Shown here: positions 1-5,514 of the stretch, one piece after another | How the letters are laid out: each line of letters opens with the position of its first letter | How positions within the stretch are numbered: the stretch's first letter is position 1 | Assembly (NCBI GenBank): GCA_947385505.1 | Contig: CANDLP010000172.1 | Span: 1 to 5,723, forward strand | Length of the DNA stretch: 5,723 nucleotides | Direction of reading: 5' to 3' | DNA from: an uncultured Clostridia bacterium | Lineage (GTDB): Bacteria > Bacillota > Clostridia > Oscillospirales > Ruminococcaceae | Notes under the pieces: model-generated | Told to the model about the DNA's origin: nothing | Database searches by the model: none | What the model saw: only the letters and a program-made list of their open reading frames with translations | Position numbers and translations under genes: made by a program

Positions 1-255
1 CACCCAGCCGCCTTCGTTAGGGCGGTATTCGTGAGGGACGCCGGGAGCGATATAAAACAGGCTGCTTTCTTTTTGGATATATGTATTTCCGCCGACCGTA
101 AGGAACCCCTGTCCTTCGGTGGTAAAGAGAAATAAATGCGAAATGAGTCCGCTGTCTCTTCTTACACCGTATTCGGGATTACAGGTTCCTATTCCCGTGA
201 GATAAAAAGGCAGGGAAGTCTGCACTCCTATTATCGGATAAATTACGTCTAACAT
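1..255 (-). CDS. AraC-family transcriptional regulator, N-terminal cupin domain (partial)
   Basis: An open frame reads from ATG at 255 to the left window edge (85 codons, no stop), so the C-terminal part is missing. The start is supported by AAGGAG at 262-267, six bases upstream. The translation begins MLDVIYPIIG and has the layout of the AraC-type sugar-binding/dimerisation cupin: SHLFLF, then GQGFLTVGGNTY, then SSLFYIAPGVPHEY and a GW near residue 83. The glycine-rich beta turns and the PxxPHEY strand are typical of this fold. In family members this domain senses a small ligand and a C-terminal pair of helix-turn-helix motifs binds DNA; that half lies outside the window, so the AraC call rests on the cupin alone. 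A stand-alone cupin is the alternative. A good promoter on the same strand lies at 406-434, and a possible invertible promoter lies further upstream (523-668). Confidence 0.72.
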   Translation of the reverse strand, partial: MLDVIYPIIGVQTSLPFYLTGIGTCNPEYGVRRDSGLISHLFLFTTEGQGFLTVGGNTYIQKESSLFYIAPGVPHEYRPNEGGWV

Positions 256-405
256 TTTTCACTCCTTAATACTGTTTTTAGATAAATTACCTGCTAAAAT
301 ATAAACTGTTTGAAAATAGTGTATAGGGTATAATTGGGAGTCAGAGATATTTTTTTTCAAAATTATGACAATTTTTTTAAATTTTGGTTGGTTTATGATA
401 AAATT

Positions 406-434
406 ATTATACCCGCTAAGTGAGACAAAATCAA
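406..434 (-). promoter_or_regulatory. Promoter of the araC-like gene
   Basis: On the minus strand, -35 TTGATT (434-429) and -10 TATAAT (411-406) are separated by exactly 17 bases. Transcription would start near 399 and leave a leader of about 144 nt before the ATG at 255. The match to the housekeeping sigma consensus is 5/6 and 6/6, and the orientation fits the downstream gene. Confidence 0.72.
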
Positions 435-522
435 TATTGTTGTAATAAAAAGCACTTTTAACATCACATTTGGTATAATATTTTGCATTTTGCCCTTAAA
501 ATCAAAATTTAGACAAAATACC

Positions 523-538
523 TATAATATGAATTATA
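523..538 (-). repeat. Recombination-type repeat, copy A
   Basis: A 16-bp perfect dyad, TATAAT-ATGA-ATTATA on the plus strand. Its reverse complement matches copy B at 663-677 over 15 contiguous bases, and over 18 of 19 when the upstream ACG is included. It shares the 14-bp core ATAATATGAATTAT with copy C at 2835-2848 in direct orientation. The 4-base centre (ATGA/TCAT) is asymmetric and so gives the site a direction. Read leftward from here in the N-S-Y-Y frame, a stop occurs after four further codons, so no TRD cassette is attached to this copy. Confidence 0.75.
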
Positions 539-639
539 ACGTTGATAAAATATACTTTTGTAAGGTGAAAAAAGTATTTGAAGCGAAAAATTTCATAACA
601 TAAAAAATAATAAAATTGGCAAAATATGCGAAAAAACAG

Positions 640-668
640 TTGACTTTTGTATAATAACACGGTATAAT
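640..668 (+). promoter_or_regulatory. Strong promoter reading into the silent hsdS cassette
   Basis: -35 TTGACT (640-645) and -10 TATAAT (663-668) with a 17-base spacer, a near-perfect housekeeping sigma promoter. The -10 forms the left arm of repeat copy B, so the predicted start (about 675) falls inside the recombination site. The -35, the spacing and the bases following the -10 resemble the hsdM promoter at 5515-5543 (same TTGACTTTT, TATAATT, and ATGGA followed by ATTT). This may reflect duplication of a promoter segment or simple convergence on the consensus. Confidence 0.72.
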
Positions 669-677
669 TCATATTAT
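663..677 (+). repeat. Recombination-type repeat, copy B (5' end of silent hsdS cassette)
   Basis: TATAATTCATATTAT. Its last 14 bases (664-677) are identical to the minus-strand sequence of copy C inside hsdS (2848-2835), and all 15 match the reverse complement of copy A. In the frame of the silent cassette it reads Y-N-S-Y-Y; in hsdS the same bases read D-N-S-Y-Y, so the two copies are in the same codon phase. It is directly followed by a 10-bp palindrome, GGAAATTTCC (678-687). Confidence 0.8.
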
Positions 678-1223
678 GGAAATTTCCCTAAAAATTGGAC
701 GACGGCGACTCTCGGAGATCTTACCGACCCGCTCACTCTTTCAAACGGATATCCGATTATGAACGGTCAAATGGCCGGAAACAGCGGTATAAAGCTGATA
801 CAGCCGGGCAATATAGGCAAAATGATGTTTATAAATACAGAATTCAGATATCTTTCGGAGACTGCCTTTAATGAATTGGGATGCACCGAAATACACGGCG
901 GATATCTTTTGATAAACAGAATACTGAACGACGGTATGAAAGCATGTATTTTTCCGCCCGACAAAGAGAGAACGGTTGCTTCCGTTGACGTGTGCAGTAT
1001 TGCCCCTTCGAAATTTTACAGCATAGATTACCTTCTTTTAGCGGTATCTTCCCCTGATTTTCAAAGGGCGGTGTATGAAAATTCAAGCGGCGCAATGATG
1101 AAACGAATAAATAAGGGTCGGTTGGTGAAAATACCTTTTCCGCTGCCGCCTCTTAAGGAACAGAAGCGTATAGCTTCTGCGGCGTATTCGATATTTGAAC
1201 AGTTGGATATATTAAAAATTTAA
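663..1223 (+). CDS. hsdS: Silent half-hsdS cassette (one target recognition domain, no N-terminal half)
   Basis: The frame ending at the TAA of 1221-1223 is a single HsdS target recognition domain. From the repeat it reads NSYYGNFPKNWTTATLGDL, the usual TRD entry (compare IPCSWEFVRL in the complete HsdS), and it ends with IPFPLPPLKEQKRIASAAYSIFEQLD, the usual TRD exit (compare IPLPPKNEQVRISAKI in the complete gene). Downstream of the repeat it encodes 181 aa, against 183 aa for the TRD2 part of the active gene. The first in-frame ATG is at 759, has no ribosome binding site and would remove the TRD entry, so independent translation of a useful protein is unlikely. I read it as a donor cassette used by inversion rather than a decayed gene: the frame is intact to its natural C-terminus. 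It converges on the recombinase gene and ends before a bidirectional terminator. Confidence 0.85.
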   Translation, partial: YNSYYGNFPKNWTTATLGDLTDPLTLSNGYPIMNGQMAGNSGIKLIQPGNIGKMMFINTEFRYLSETAFNELGCTEIHGGYLLINRILNDGMKACIFPPDKERTVASVDVCSIAPSKFYSIDYLLLAVSSPDFQRAVYENSSGAMMKRINKGRLVKIPFPLPPLKEQKRIASAAYSIFEQLDILKI

Positions 1224-1266
1224 AAATGACTTTTACGGAAACCCGATAAAACAATCAAAAAACGGC

Positions 1267-1345
1267 AAAGCCGCCGCTTCGGAAACAGACAATAAACACA
1301 GCTTGTTAACTTACGTTTATTCTCCGCTTCCGAAGCGGCGGTTTT
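1267..1345. terminator. Bidirectional terminator between the silent cassette and the recombinase gene
   Basis: Perfect 14-bp arms CCGCCGCTTCGGAA (1271-1284) and TTCCGAAGCGGCGG (1328-1341) are extended by A/T pairs outside, with an inner 7-bp stem AATAAAC/GTTTATT (1291-1297, 1315-1321). On the plus strand the stem is followed by TTTTATT. On the minus strand a second small hairpin, CGGC-AAA-GCCG (1263-1273 region), is followed by a run of six T (complement of 1257-1262). It separates two convergent genes and can stop transcripts from both sides. It lies inside the predicted invertible segment. Confidence 0.85.
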
Positions 1346-1360
1346 ATTGACTTTTCTTTT

Positions 1361-2170
1361 TTACCAAGTAACTATTTCGTCAATCAGCTCCTGCTGTTCG
1401 CCCGATGTGCGTCTAAGATAAATACGCGTTGTTTCAATACTTTCATGCCCCATAAGGTCAGCCAGCAGCGAAAGATCGCCGCACTTTTCAAGAAAGTTTT
1501 TAGCGTAACGGTGCCTGAATGAATGGGGGTAAACAACCTTTGTATCCAGCCCGTACTTTTCAGCATAGGTTTTAAGCTGGTGAGATATCCCTCTCGTGGT
1601 TATTCTTTCACCGTAGCGGTTTAAAAACAGATATCCCGAATTCCTTCCGCTCTCATTAAGCCATTTTAATGTTTCATCTTTCAGTGTTTTCGGTATGTAA
1701 AGCCTTCTGAGTTTTCCGCCCTTTGCATACAGATCGAAATATCCCGTTTTAACATGCTCGATCTTTATTTGTATAAGCTCGCTTACTCTTGCCCCTGTGG
1801 CCGCCAAGTACCAAACAACAAAGTACCACTCATAGTTGCCGTCTTGCTTAAGCTGATTTTTAAGAAAGCTGTAATCAGCATTGCTTATCACGTTTTCCAA
1901 AAAATTTTTTTCCTGTACCTTTACGGCTCTGAGCTGTAATTTGTCCTTATGCAGATATTCAAGGTATTTGTTTATTGCCTGAATGCGCAGATTTACCGTT
2001 TTCGGCTTGAAAAACTCCATCAGATAGCCCTTGTAGGCCAACAAATTTTCTTTGTTTACTTCGTCATAATGAGAAGTGAAGAAATCCACAGTCCACAAAT
2101 ATGACGTGATAGTGTTTTCCGAGAGATTGCTTTTTTTCAAAAAATCTTCAAATGTTGTCTTTGCTGCCAT
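1361..2170 (-). CDS. Tyrosine recombinase (XerC/XerD-like), candidate hsdS invertase
   Basis: 269 aa from ATG at 2170, chosen because GGAGG (2184-2180) lies nine bases upstream; the frame also stays open to an ATG at 2251, but that 27-aa extension covers the promoter and dyad region. Residues about 5-85 form the helical SAM-like core-binding domain. The catalytic domain follows with all six active residues: R128 (TGARVSEL), K150 (YAKGGK), H216 and R219 (PHSFRHRYAKNF), H242 (LMGHESIETT) and nucleophile Y251 (RIYLRR). The family breaks and rejoins DNA at short paired sites through a 3'-phosphotyrosine bond. It lies between active and silent TRDs inside the predicted invertible segment, 112 bases after hsdS and on the same strand, so I infer it is the enzyme acting on repeats A, B and C. 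No integrative-element cargo accompanies it, which argues against a phage or ICE integrase. Confidence 0.9.
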   Translation of the reverse strand: MAAKTTFEDFLKKSNLSENTITSYLWTVDFFTSHYDEVNKENLLAYKGYLMEFFKPKTVNLRIQAINKYLEYLHKDKLQLRAVKVQEKNFLENVISNADYSFLKNQLKQDGNYEWYFVVWYLAATGARVSELIQIKIEHVKTGYFDLYAKGGKLRRLYIPKTLKDETLKWLNESGRNSGYLFLNRYGERITTRGISHQLKTYAEKYGLDTKVVYPHSFRHRYAKNFLEKCGDLSLLADLMGHESIETTRIYLRRTSGEQQELIDEIVTW

Positions 2171-2192
2171 TTTAAAATGCCTCCGTTTAAAA

Positions 2193-2218
2193 ATATTCGC
2201 GAAAAATGTCGCAAATAT
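2193..2218 (-). terminator. Possible weak terminator or attenuator between hsdS and the recombinase
   Basis: On the minus strand, arms ATATTTGCGA and TCGCGAATAT (9 of 10 pair as Watson-Crick, the tenth as G-U) flank a six-base loop CATTTT and are followed by a short T run (2192-2188 region). The hairpin sits just before the ribosome binding site of the recombinase. It could end part of the hsdMS transcript or attenuate recombinase expression. It could also be a protein-binding dyad; sequence alone does not decide. Confidence 0.45.
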
Positions 2219-2240
2219 ATTATACAATAAATTCATTGTA
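2219..2240 (-). promoter_or_regulatory. Candidate recombinase promoter -10 with overlapping operator-like dyad
   Basis: A minus-strand TATAAT (2224-2219) lies about 50 bases before the recombinase ATG. No good -35 is found at 16-18 bases, so the promoter would be weak or activator dependent. Directly upstream is a near-palindrome, TACAAT-6 bases-ATTGTA (2223-2240), whose placement over the promoter suggests regulator binding. Both elements are short and could arise by chance in AT-rich sequence. Confidence 0.4.
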
Positions 2241-2282
2241 AAACGCCGCATTGTCTTTTTGTTAACGATCTATGAAGATTTT

Positions 2283-3857
2283 TTATATTTTGTCAAGCGC
2301 CGTAAAAATATCTTTTATTTTAGCGCTTATCCTTACCTGTTCATTTTTAGGAGGCAGCGGAATGACAATATCGCCCAGTTTTGCCGCCGAAATCTCTTTA
2401 AAGCTTGCTCCCGAAGCGTTTTTAGCTATATTTTCGGTAAAGGCTTTAAGACAGAAATATATGTATTCCGATGCTATATCCAAACAGGGTACAAAAGCCT
2501 TGATTCCCTGACTTGTGGCAAGATGACTGCCTGAAATCGCGGCGTAGCCTATCGGGGCGCGGCAGGAATAAAGCACCGAACCCTTCGGCACAATCCGTGC
2601 AGTGGAAGAATTCAGTCCCTTTTCCGTGATGCTTCTTTCGCCTTTTGTTATTATATTTACCGCTGAATTTTTCATTATGCCCAAATCGGAAGGTGTTATC
2701 CAAGAAATATCTCCGTTCCAATATTCCGAAACCGAGGTTTTAGGGGTTCCGCCACCTATTATTGTTCCTATTTGTCTTAAACGGACAAACTCCCATGAAC
2801 AGGGAATTTCAAAGGGCTTTTCGTCAAGCTTCGGATAATATGAATTATCACCACCAGATCTCTTTCCGCGTTTTTCACTTTTTCTCTCTCTTTGAATCCT
2901 ATCCAACAGCGCTTCCGCCGGTTCGTCGCCGCTGTTCTTCGGCACCAGCTTCCCCTTTACCGCCATATCCAGAACCTTTTCTTTGGTTTTCGCAATAAGC
3001 AGCTCCAATTCTTCTTTTTCACCGCGTATTTTTTCCGAAGCGGCAATAATTTTTTTAAGCTTATCCGCTATTTCCTTCTGCATATTCAGCGGAGGCAGAA
3101 TGAAAAGCAGATTGTCGAATTTGGTTTTATTTAGTATCGGCATTGTAGCCGAAGAGGAGTTGGCTTTTATCTGCTTTTGCATATAGTCGGCGCACATGGA
3201 AAAATAAGTGTATTCGGGCGAGATCATACGGTTGGGAAGTATGGCGTTGATCTGTTGATTGAATATTCCCCGTTTTCTTATGTACCCCGTTTTTCCGACT
3301 GTGCCTATACAAGTGACCAATACCGAATCCGGCGGAGCGGTATGCCCCTGTTCAAAGCCTTCCTCGGTAACCGTTTCGGCGGAGGAGCCCACATCGAATC
3401 CTTTATCGAGATCGGAGGGCTTATAAAAGGGATATTCCCCTCCATAGAGCTTTGCGTCACCGGTAGGAGGAGTGCTTCCCGTGATAGTTCTGAACAGGGA
3501 GCCGAGTCTGCACCATTCCCAGCCTTCTGGAAGCCCGTAAGGTATTTCCTCTTGAACGCACTTTACACTGCCCTGTGCTTTTTCGTAATACAGACCGTCT
3601 TCACCCTTGAAAATAACGGTATTGACTTTGATGTTCTTCATCCGCAGCGTGCCTTCGGAGAGCATACGCTGTCTTTCGTCCCTGATTTGCTCCACTATCA
3701 TGCTTGCGGGCTCATAATCCGATCCGATGTCCCCGCCTTTCTCTTTTTCTTTTTTGGGAGCATTTGACCCGCTTTGAACTCCGCTCTTGCTTTCCTTTAT
3801 CAGCTTTCCTCTGACCGCCAGCTCCAAAGCCTTTTCGGTAAAAACGTCGGTATTCAT
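2283..3857 (-). CDS. hsdS: Type I restriction-modification specificity subunit HsdS (active copy)
   Basis: 524 aa. HsdS binds DNA and sets the two-part recognition sequence of the type I complex, which methylates adenine through HsdM. Two half-modules are visible. The first has a conserved helix, LELAVRGKL (11-19), a TRD entry LPEGWEWCRL (109-118) and an exit ILPPLNMQKEI (253-263). The second has the helix LDMAVKGKL (296-304), entry IPCSWEFVRL (351-360) and exit PLPPKNEQVRI (500-510). The helix repeats form the coiled-coil spacer that sets the distance between half-sites. Residues 24-45 are a lysine/glycine-rich linker. The start ATG overlaps the hsdM stop by one base (TAATG) with AAAGGA just upstream, so translation is coupled to hsdM. 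Codons 337-341 contain repeat copy C, exactly between the spacer helix and TRD2. Length is slightly above a typical HsdS and nothing appears broken. Confidence 0.95.
   Translation of the reverse strand: MNTDVFTEKALELAVRGKLIKESKSGVQSGSNAPKKEKEKGGDIGSDYEPASMIVEQIRDERQRMLSEGTLRMKNIKVNTVIFKGEDGLYYEKAQGSVKCVQEEIPYGLPEGWEWCRLGSLFRTITGSTPPTGDAKLYGGEYPFYKPSDLDKGFDVGSSAETVTEEGFEQGHTAPPDSVLVTCIGTVGKTGYIRKRGIFNQQINAILPNRMISPEYTYFSMCADYMQKQIKANSSSATMPILNKTKFDNLLFILPPLNMQKEIADKLKKIIAASEKIRGEKEELELLIAKTKEKVLDMAVKGKLVPKNSGDEPAEALLDRIQRERKSEKRGKRSGGDNSYYPKLDEKPFEIPCSWEFVRLRQIGTIIGGGTPKTSVSEYWNGDISWITPSDLGIMKNSAVNIITKGERSITEKGLNSSTARIVPKGSVLYSCRAPIGYAAISGSHLATSQGIKAFVPCLDIASEYIYFCLKAFTENIAKNASGASFKEISAAKLGDIVIPLPPKNEQVRISAKIKDIFTALDKI
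2835..2848 (-). repeat. Recombination-type repeat, copy C, inside hsdS before TRD2
   Basis: Plus-strand ATAATATGAATTAT, the exact inverse of 664-677 and a direct copy of 524-537. On the coding strand the dyad is GATAAT-TCAT-ATTATC, with 6-bp arms and the same four-base centre as the other copies. It encodes the end of D337 plus N338, S339, Y340 and Y341. Bases beyond the core are not conserved with copy B, as expected for a short recombinase core site rather than a long homologous repeat. The left flank AAGCTTC (2826-2832) also occurs in the hsdM leader hairpin. Confidence 0.8.
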
Positions 3858-5296
3858 TATTCCTTTGGTTCCTCCACGCTTTTTATAAGCTGTTCCAATT
3901 CCGAAACCGCCTGAGATATATTAAAGGATTTTTCCTTTATACGGTTTAACAGCTCGTTTAAACTTAAATCCTCGCCGCGCTTTTTTTCGTCAAGCCAAAT
4001 AATGTCAAGACTTGTTTTGTCTCTTGCCAATATTTCCTCATAAGTGAATTTTCTCCATCTTCCGCCGGGATTTTCCGATGAATAAGTTTCCTTTCGCCGA
4101 GATATATCCCCTTGCATATACAAATCGATAAATTCCGCGAAATGCTCCTCTTTTAACGGATTGGTTTTTCCAAAGGAGGGCAGCTGAGAACGGAGATCGT
4201 AAATCCAGACCTCTTTGGTATTTCCGCTTTCCTCCTGACCTCGCCTGAAAAACGCTATATTTGTTTTTATGCTTGGAGCGTAAAAAATACCCGCAGGCAG
4301 TCTCAGTATTGTATGAAGCTCGCACTTTTCCATTAACTCGCGGCGTATTCTCTCGCCGTCGCCGTCCGAAAAAAGCACGTTATCGGGAAGTATTACCGCC
4401 GCCCGCGCGCTTCCGCTTCTGTTAAGACTTTTGTAAATATGCTGTAAAAAGTTTAACTGCTTGTTATTTGTGGTAAAAGTAAAATCCTGTCTTGCCGCTC
4501 TTTCGCCGCCTTTTTTGGTTCCGAACGGAGGATTGGTCAGCACAACGTCATATCCGCAAAGAGCTTTTCCGAAATCCGACAAGGTGTCGCCGAGATATAT
4601 TCTCCCCTCCACGTCATGCAGCATGGCGTTCATCAAGGCAAGACGGTAGGTATCGTTAACCAGCTCGCAGCCCGTAAAAGCCTCGGTTTTCTGGAATTCC
4701 TTCAAAGGTTCGGACAGAGCCTTTAAATCGTCGGTGCGGCTTTTCACATGGCGGTCGGCGGCTATCATAAATCCAAATGTACCGCATGCGGGATCACAGC
4801 ATCGTTCGCCCGCCTTGGGATCGATAAGCTTAGTCATAACGTTGATAAGCACTCTCGGAGTAAAATACTGACCCGCTCCCGATTTTTTCTCGGTGGCGTT
4901 CTTTTCCAGAAGTCCCTCGTAAAGATTGCCGAGCCCCTCCTCTTTAACGCTGTACCAATCAAATTTATCAATGGTGGCAATGATCTTTTCCAGATTTCTC
5001 GGCTCATCGATATTGCTTTTGGCTCCTCGGTAAATTTCGCAAAGGGGCTTTGCGCATTTTTCTCCAAGATAATTTAGCAATTCTGCGTAAAAGTCTTTAA
5101 GCTCCTGCCCGTGTTTATTGACAAGCTTATCCCAACGGTACTGCTCCGGAATGGGAACTTCCCTTTCTCTTTCCTTGCACATTTTAAGAAAAAGTATATA
5201 TGTAAGCTCATTGACATACTGCTGATAAGTGATTCCGTCATCTCTGAGCACATCGCACAGCCGCCACAGCTTGGCCACTATTTCTGTATTATTCAA
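3857..5296 (-). CDS. hsdM: Type I restriction-modification DNA adenine methyltransferase HsdM
   Basis: 479 aa. HsdM transfers a methyl group from S-adenosylmethionine to the N6 of adenine in the site chosen by HsdS; the M2S1 complex is a methylase and, with HsdR, a restriction enzyme. An N-terminal helical HsdM domain covers about residues 5-130 (AKLWRLCDVLRDDG, YILFLKM). The catalytic part follows: GQYFTPR (142-148), cofactor-binding motif I DPACGTFGF (168-176) and the adenine-binding NPPF (255-258) after DVVLT. Motif I has Phe174 where many HsdM proteins have Gly; I believe this is normal for one HsdM clade but could not check. The start is TTG at 5296, set by GGAGG at 5308-5304 seven bases upstream; no in-frame ATG gives the conserved N-terminus. 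It is first in the hsdM-hsdS operon, under the promoter at 5515-5543. Confidence 0.95.
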   Translation of the reverse strand: MNNTEIVAKLWRLCDVLRDDGITYQQYVNELTYILFLKMCKEREREVPIPEQYRWDKLVNKHGQELKDFYAELLNYLGEKCAKPLCEIYRGAKSNIDEPRNLEKIIATIDKFDWYSVKEEGLGNLYEGLLEKNATEKKSGAGQYFTPRVLINVMTKLIDPKAGERCCDPACGTFGFMIAADRHVKSRTDDLKALSEPLKEFQKTEAFTGCELVNDTYRLALMNAMLHDVEGRIYLGDTLSDFGKALCGYDVVLTNPPFGTKKGGERAARQDFTFTTNNKQLNFLQHIYKSLNRSGSARAAVILPDNVLFSDGDGERIRRELMEKCELHTILRLPAGIFYAPSIKTNIAFFRRGQEESGNTKEVWIYDLRSQLPSFGKTNPLKEEHFAEFIDLYMQGDISRRKETYSSENPGGRWRKFTYEEILARDKTSLDIIWLDEKKRGEDLSLNELLNRIKEKSFNISQAVSELEQLIKSVEEPKE

Positions 5297-5303
5297 CTAA
5301 AAA

Positions 5304-5308
5304 CCTCC
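5304..5308 (-). promoter_or_regulatory. hsdM ribosome binding site (decides the TTG start)
   Basis: Minus-strand GGAGG with seven bases (TTTTTAG) before TTG at 5296-5294. The spacing is ideal and there is no competing ATG, so a TTG start is the best call. The weaker initiation codon may keep HsdM synthesis low. Confidence 0.8.
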
Positions 5309-5348
5309 AAAACGCCTGTTACACAATCTCAAAAAATCTTCACGTTAA

Positions 5349-5370
5349 TCTGCACATTATCCTGTGCAGA
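5349..5370 (-). repeat. Leader hairpin 3
   Basis: Perfect 8-bp inverted repeat, TCTGCACA/TGTGCAGA, with a six-base loop. It is the closest of the three stems to the hsdM start, about 50 bases before the TTG. Confidence 0.7.
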
Positions 5371-5382
5371 CAATTTGAAATA

Positions 5383-5432
5383 CCAATCCCTTTTTGACCT
5401 ATGGGTATTACGTCAGGCTAAAGAGGGATTGG
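5383..5432 (-). repeat. Leader hairpin 2 (bulged)
   Basis: Outer 9-bp arms CCAATCCCT (5383-5391) and AGGGATTGG (5424-5432). In the transcript the pairing continues inward through a single mismatch, three U-A pairs, another mismatch and GCCU/AGGU, leaving a loop of about 14 nt. Such interrupted stems are more typical of folded RNAs than of terminators. Confidence 0.55.
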
Positions 5433-5434
5433 CA

Positions 5435-5469
5435 TAAGCTTCCGATAATATAAAATTATCGGAAGCTTA
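5435..5469. repeat. Long perfect palindrome in the hsdM leader, similar to site C
   Basis: 15-bp arms (5435-5449, 5455-5469) around a five-base centre ATAAA. Neither side has a T run, so it is not a standard terminator. The plus-strand left half (5436-5451) matches the plus strand of repeat C and its flank (2826-2841) at 15 of 16 bases, and both have GATAAT/ATTATC arms around a short AT-rich centre. It may be a recombinase-binding or regulatory site, an RNA stem, or both. Confidence 0.6.
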
Positions 5470-5514
5470 ACTGTGAAGACAGGTTCTGAAATACTGTACA
5501 AATATCCATATTAA

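Larger units (their letters stand above)
256..662. other. AT-rich intergenic spacer without a gene
   Basis: About 400 bases with no credible coding frame; homopolymer A/T runs are frequent (for example the T run at 351-358). It contains the leader and promoter of the leftward araC-like gene, repeat copy A (523-538) and most of a strong rightward promoter (640-668). A possible extended -10 (TGGTATAAT, 471-479, plus strand) has no good -35 and serves no visible gene. The plus-strand frame that ends at 1223 stays open back to 564, but it has no start codon there and its translation is low-complexity, so I treat it as non-coding before 663. Confidence 0.7.
664..2848. other. Predicted invertible segment exchanging the second TRD of HsdS
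   Basis: Bounded by 14-bp perfect inverted repeats (664-677 and 2835-2848), with 2157 bases between them. It carries the silent TRD, a terminator, the tyrosine recombinase and the active TRD2. Inversion would join hsdS codons 1-341 to the 181-codon silent TRD in frame (a 522-aa product) and would place the current TRD2 behind the promoter at 640-668. The architecture matches known inverting type I loci with a neighbouring recombinase. That the segment actually flips is an inference from one sequence. Confidence 0.78.
5297..5508 (-). promoter_or_regulatory. Structured hsdM 5' leader with three hairpins
   Basis: From the predicted start near 5508 to the TTG, the RNA would carry about 212 nt. 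In transcript order it holds a 15-bp perfect hairpin (5469-5435), a bulged hairpin (5432-5383) and an 8-bp hairpin (5370-5349), then a run of six U (5336-5331) and the ribosome binding site. The U run lies over ten bases after the third stem, so a standard terminator is not evident. I do not recognise a known riboswitch class. A regulatory leader for hsdMS is an inference from the density of stems. Confidence 0.5.

Noticed and set aside
759..1223. ATG at 759 as the true start of a short HsdS-like protein
   Set aside because: No ribosome binding site, and the conserved TRD entry (FPKNW to TLGDL) lies upstream of it in the same open frame; the cassette begins in the repeat at 663.
2171..2251. 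27-aa N-terminal extension of the recombinase (ATG at 2251)
   Set aside because: The region holds the -10, a dyad and the GGAGG for the ATG at 2170, and the extension has no match to the usual N-terminus of the family.
2076..2534. Plus-strand 152-aa frame spanning the recombinase start and hsdS end
   Set aside because: Antisense shadow crossing two real genes and their spacer; basic, low-complexity translation with no domain.
3585..3605. A fourth recombination site at the equivalent TRD1 boundary (GEDGLYYEK) of hsdS
   Set aside because: The protein motif is similar to DNSYY, but the DNA differs at many positions from the 14-bp core, so exchange of TRD1 by the same recombinase is not supported.
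3177..3767. Plus-strand 196-aa frame
   Set aside because: Lies entirely opposite the hsdS TRD1 and N-terminal region, has no recognisable domain or upstream ribosome binding site, and the hsdS frame is clearly the real one.
5435..5469. Rho-independent terminator upstream of hsdM
   Set aside because: The stem is strong, but no T run follows on either strand; treated as a palindrome or leader hairpin instead.
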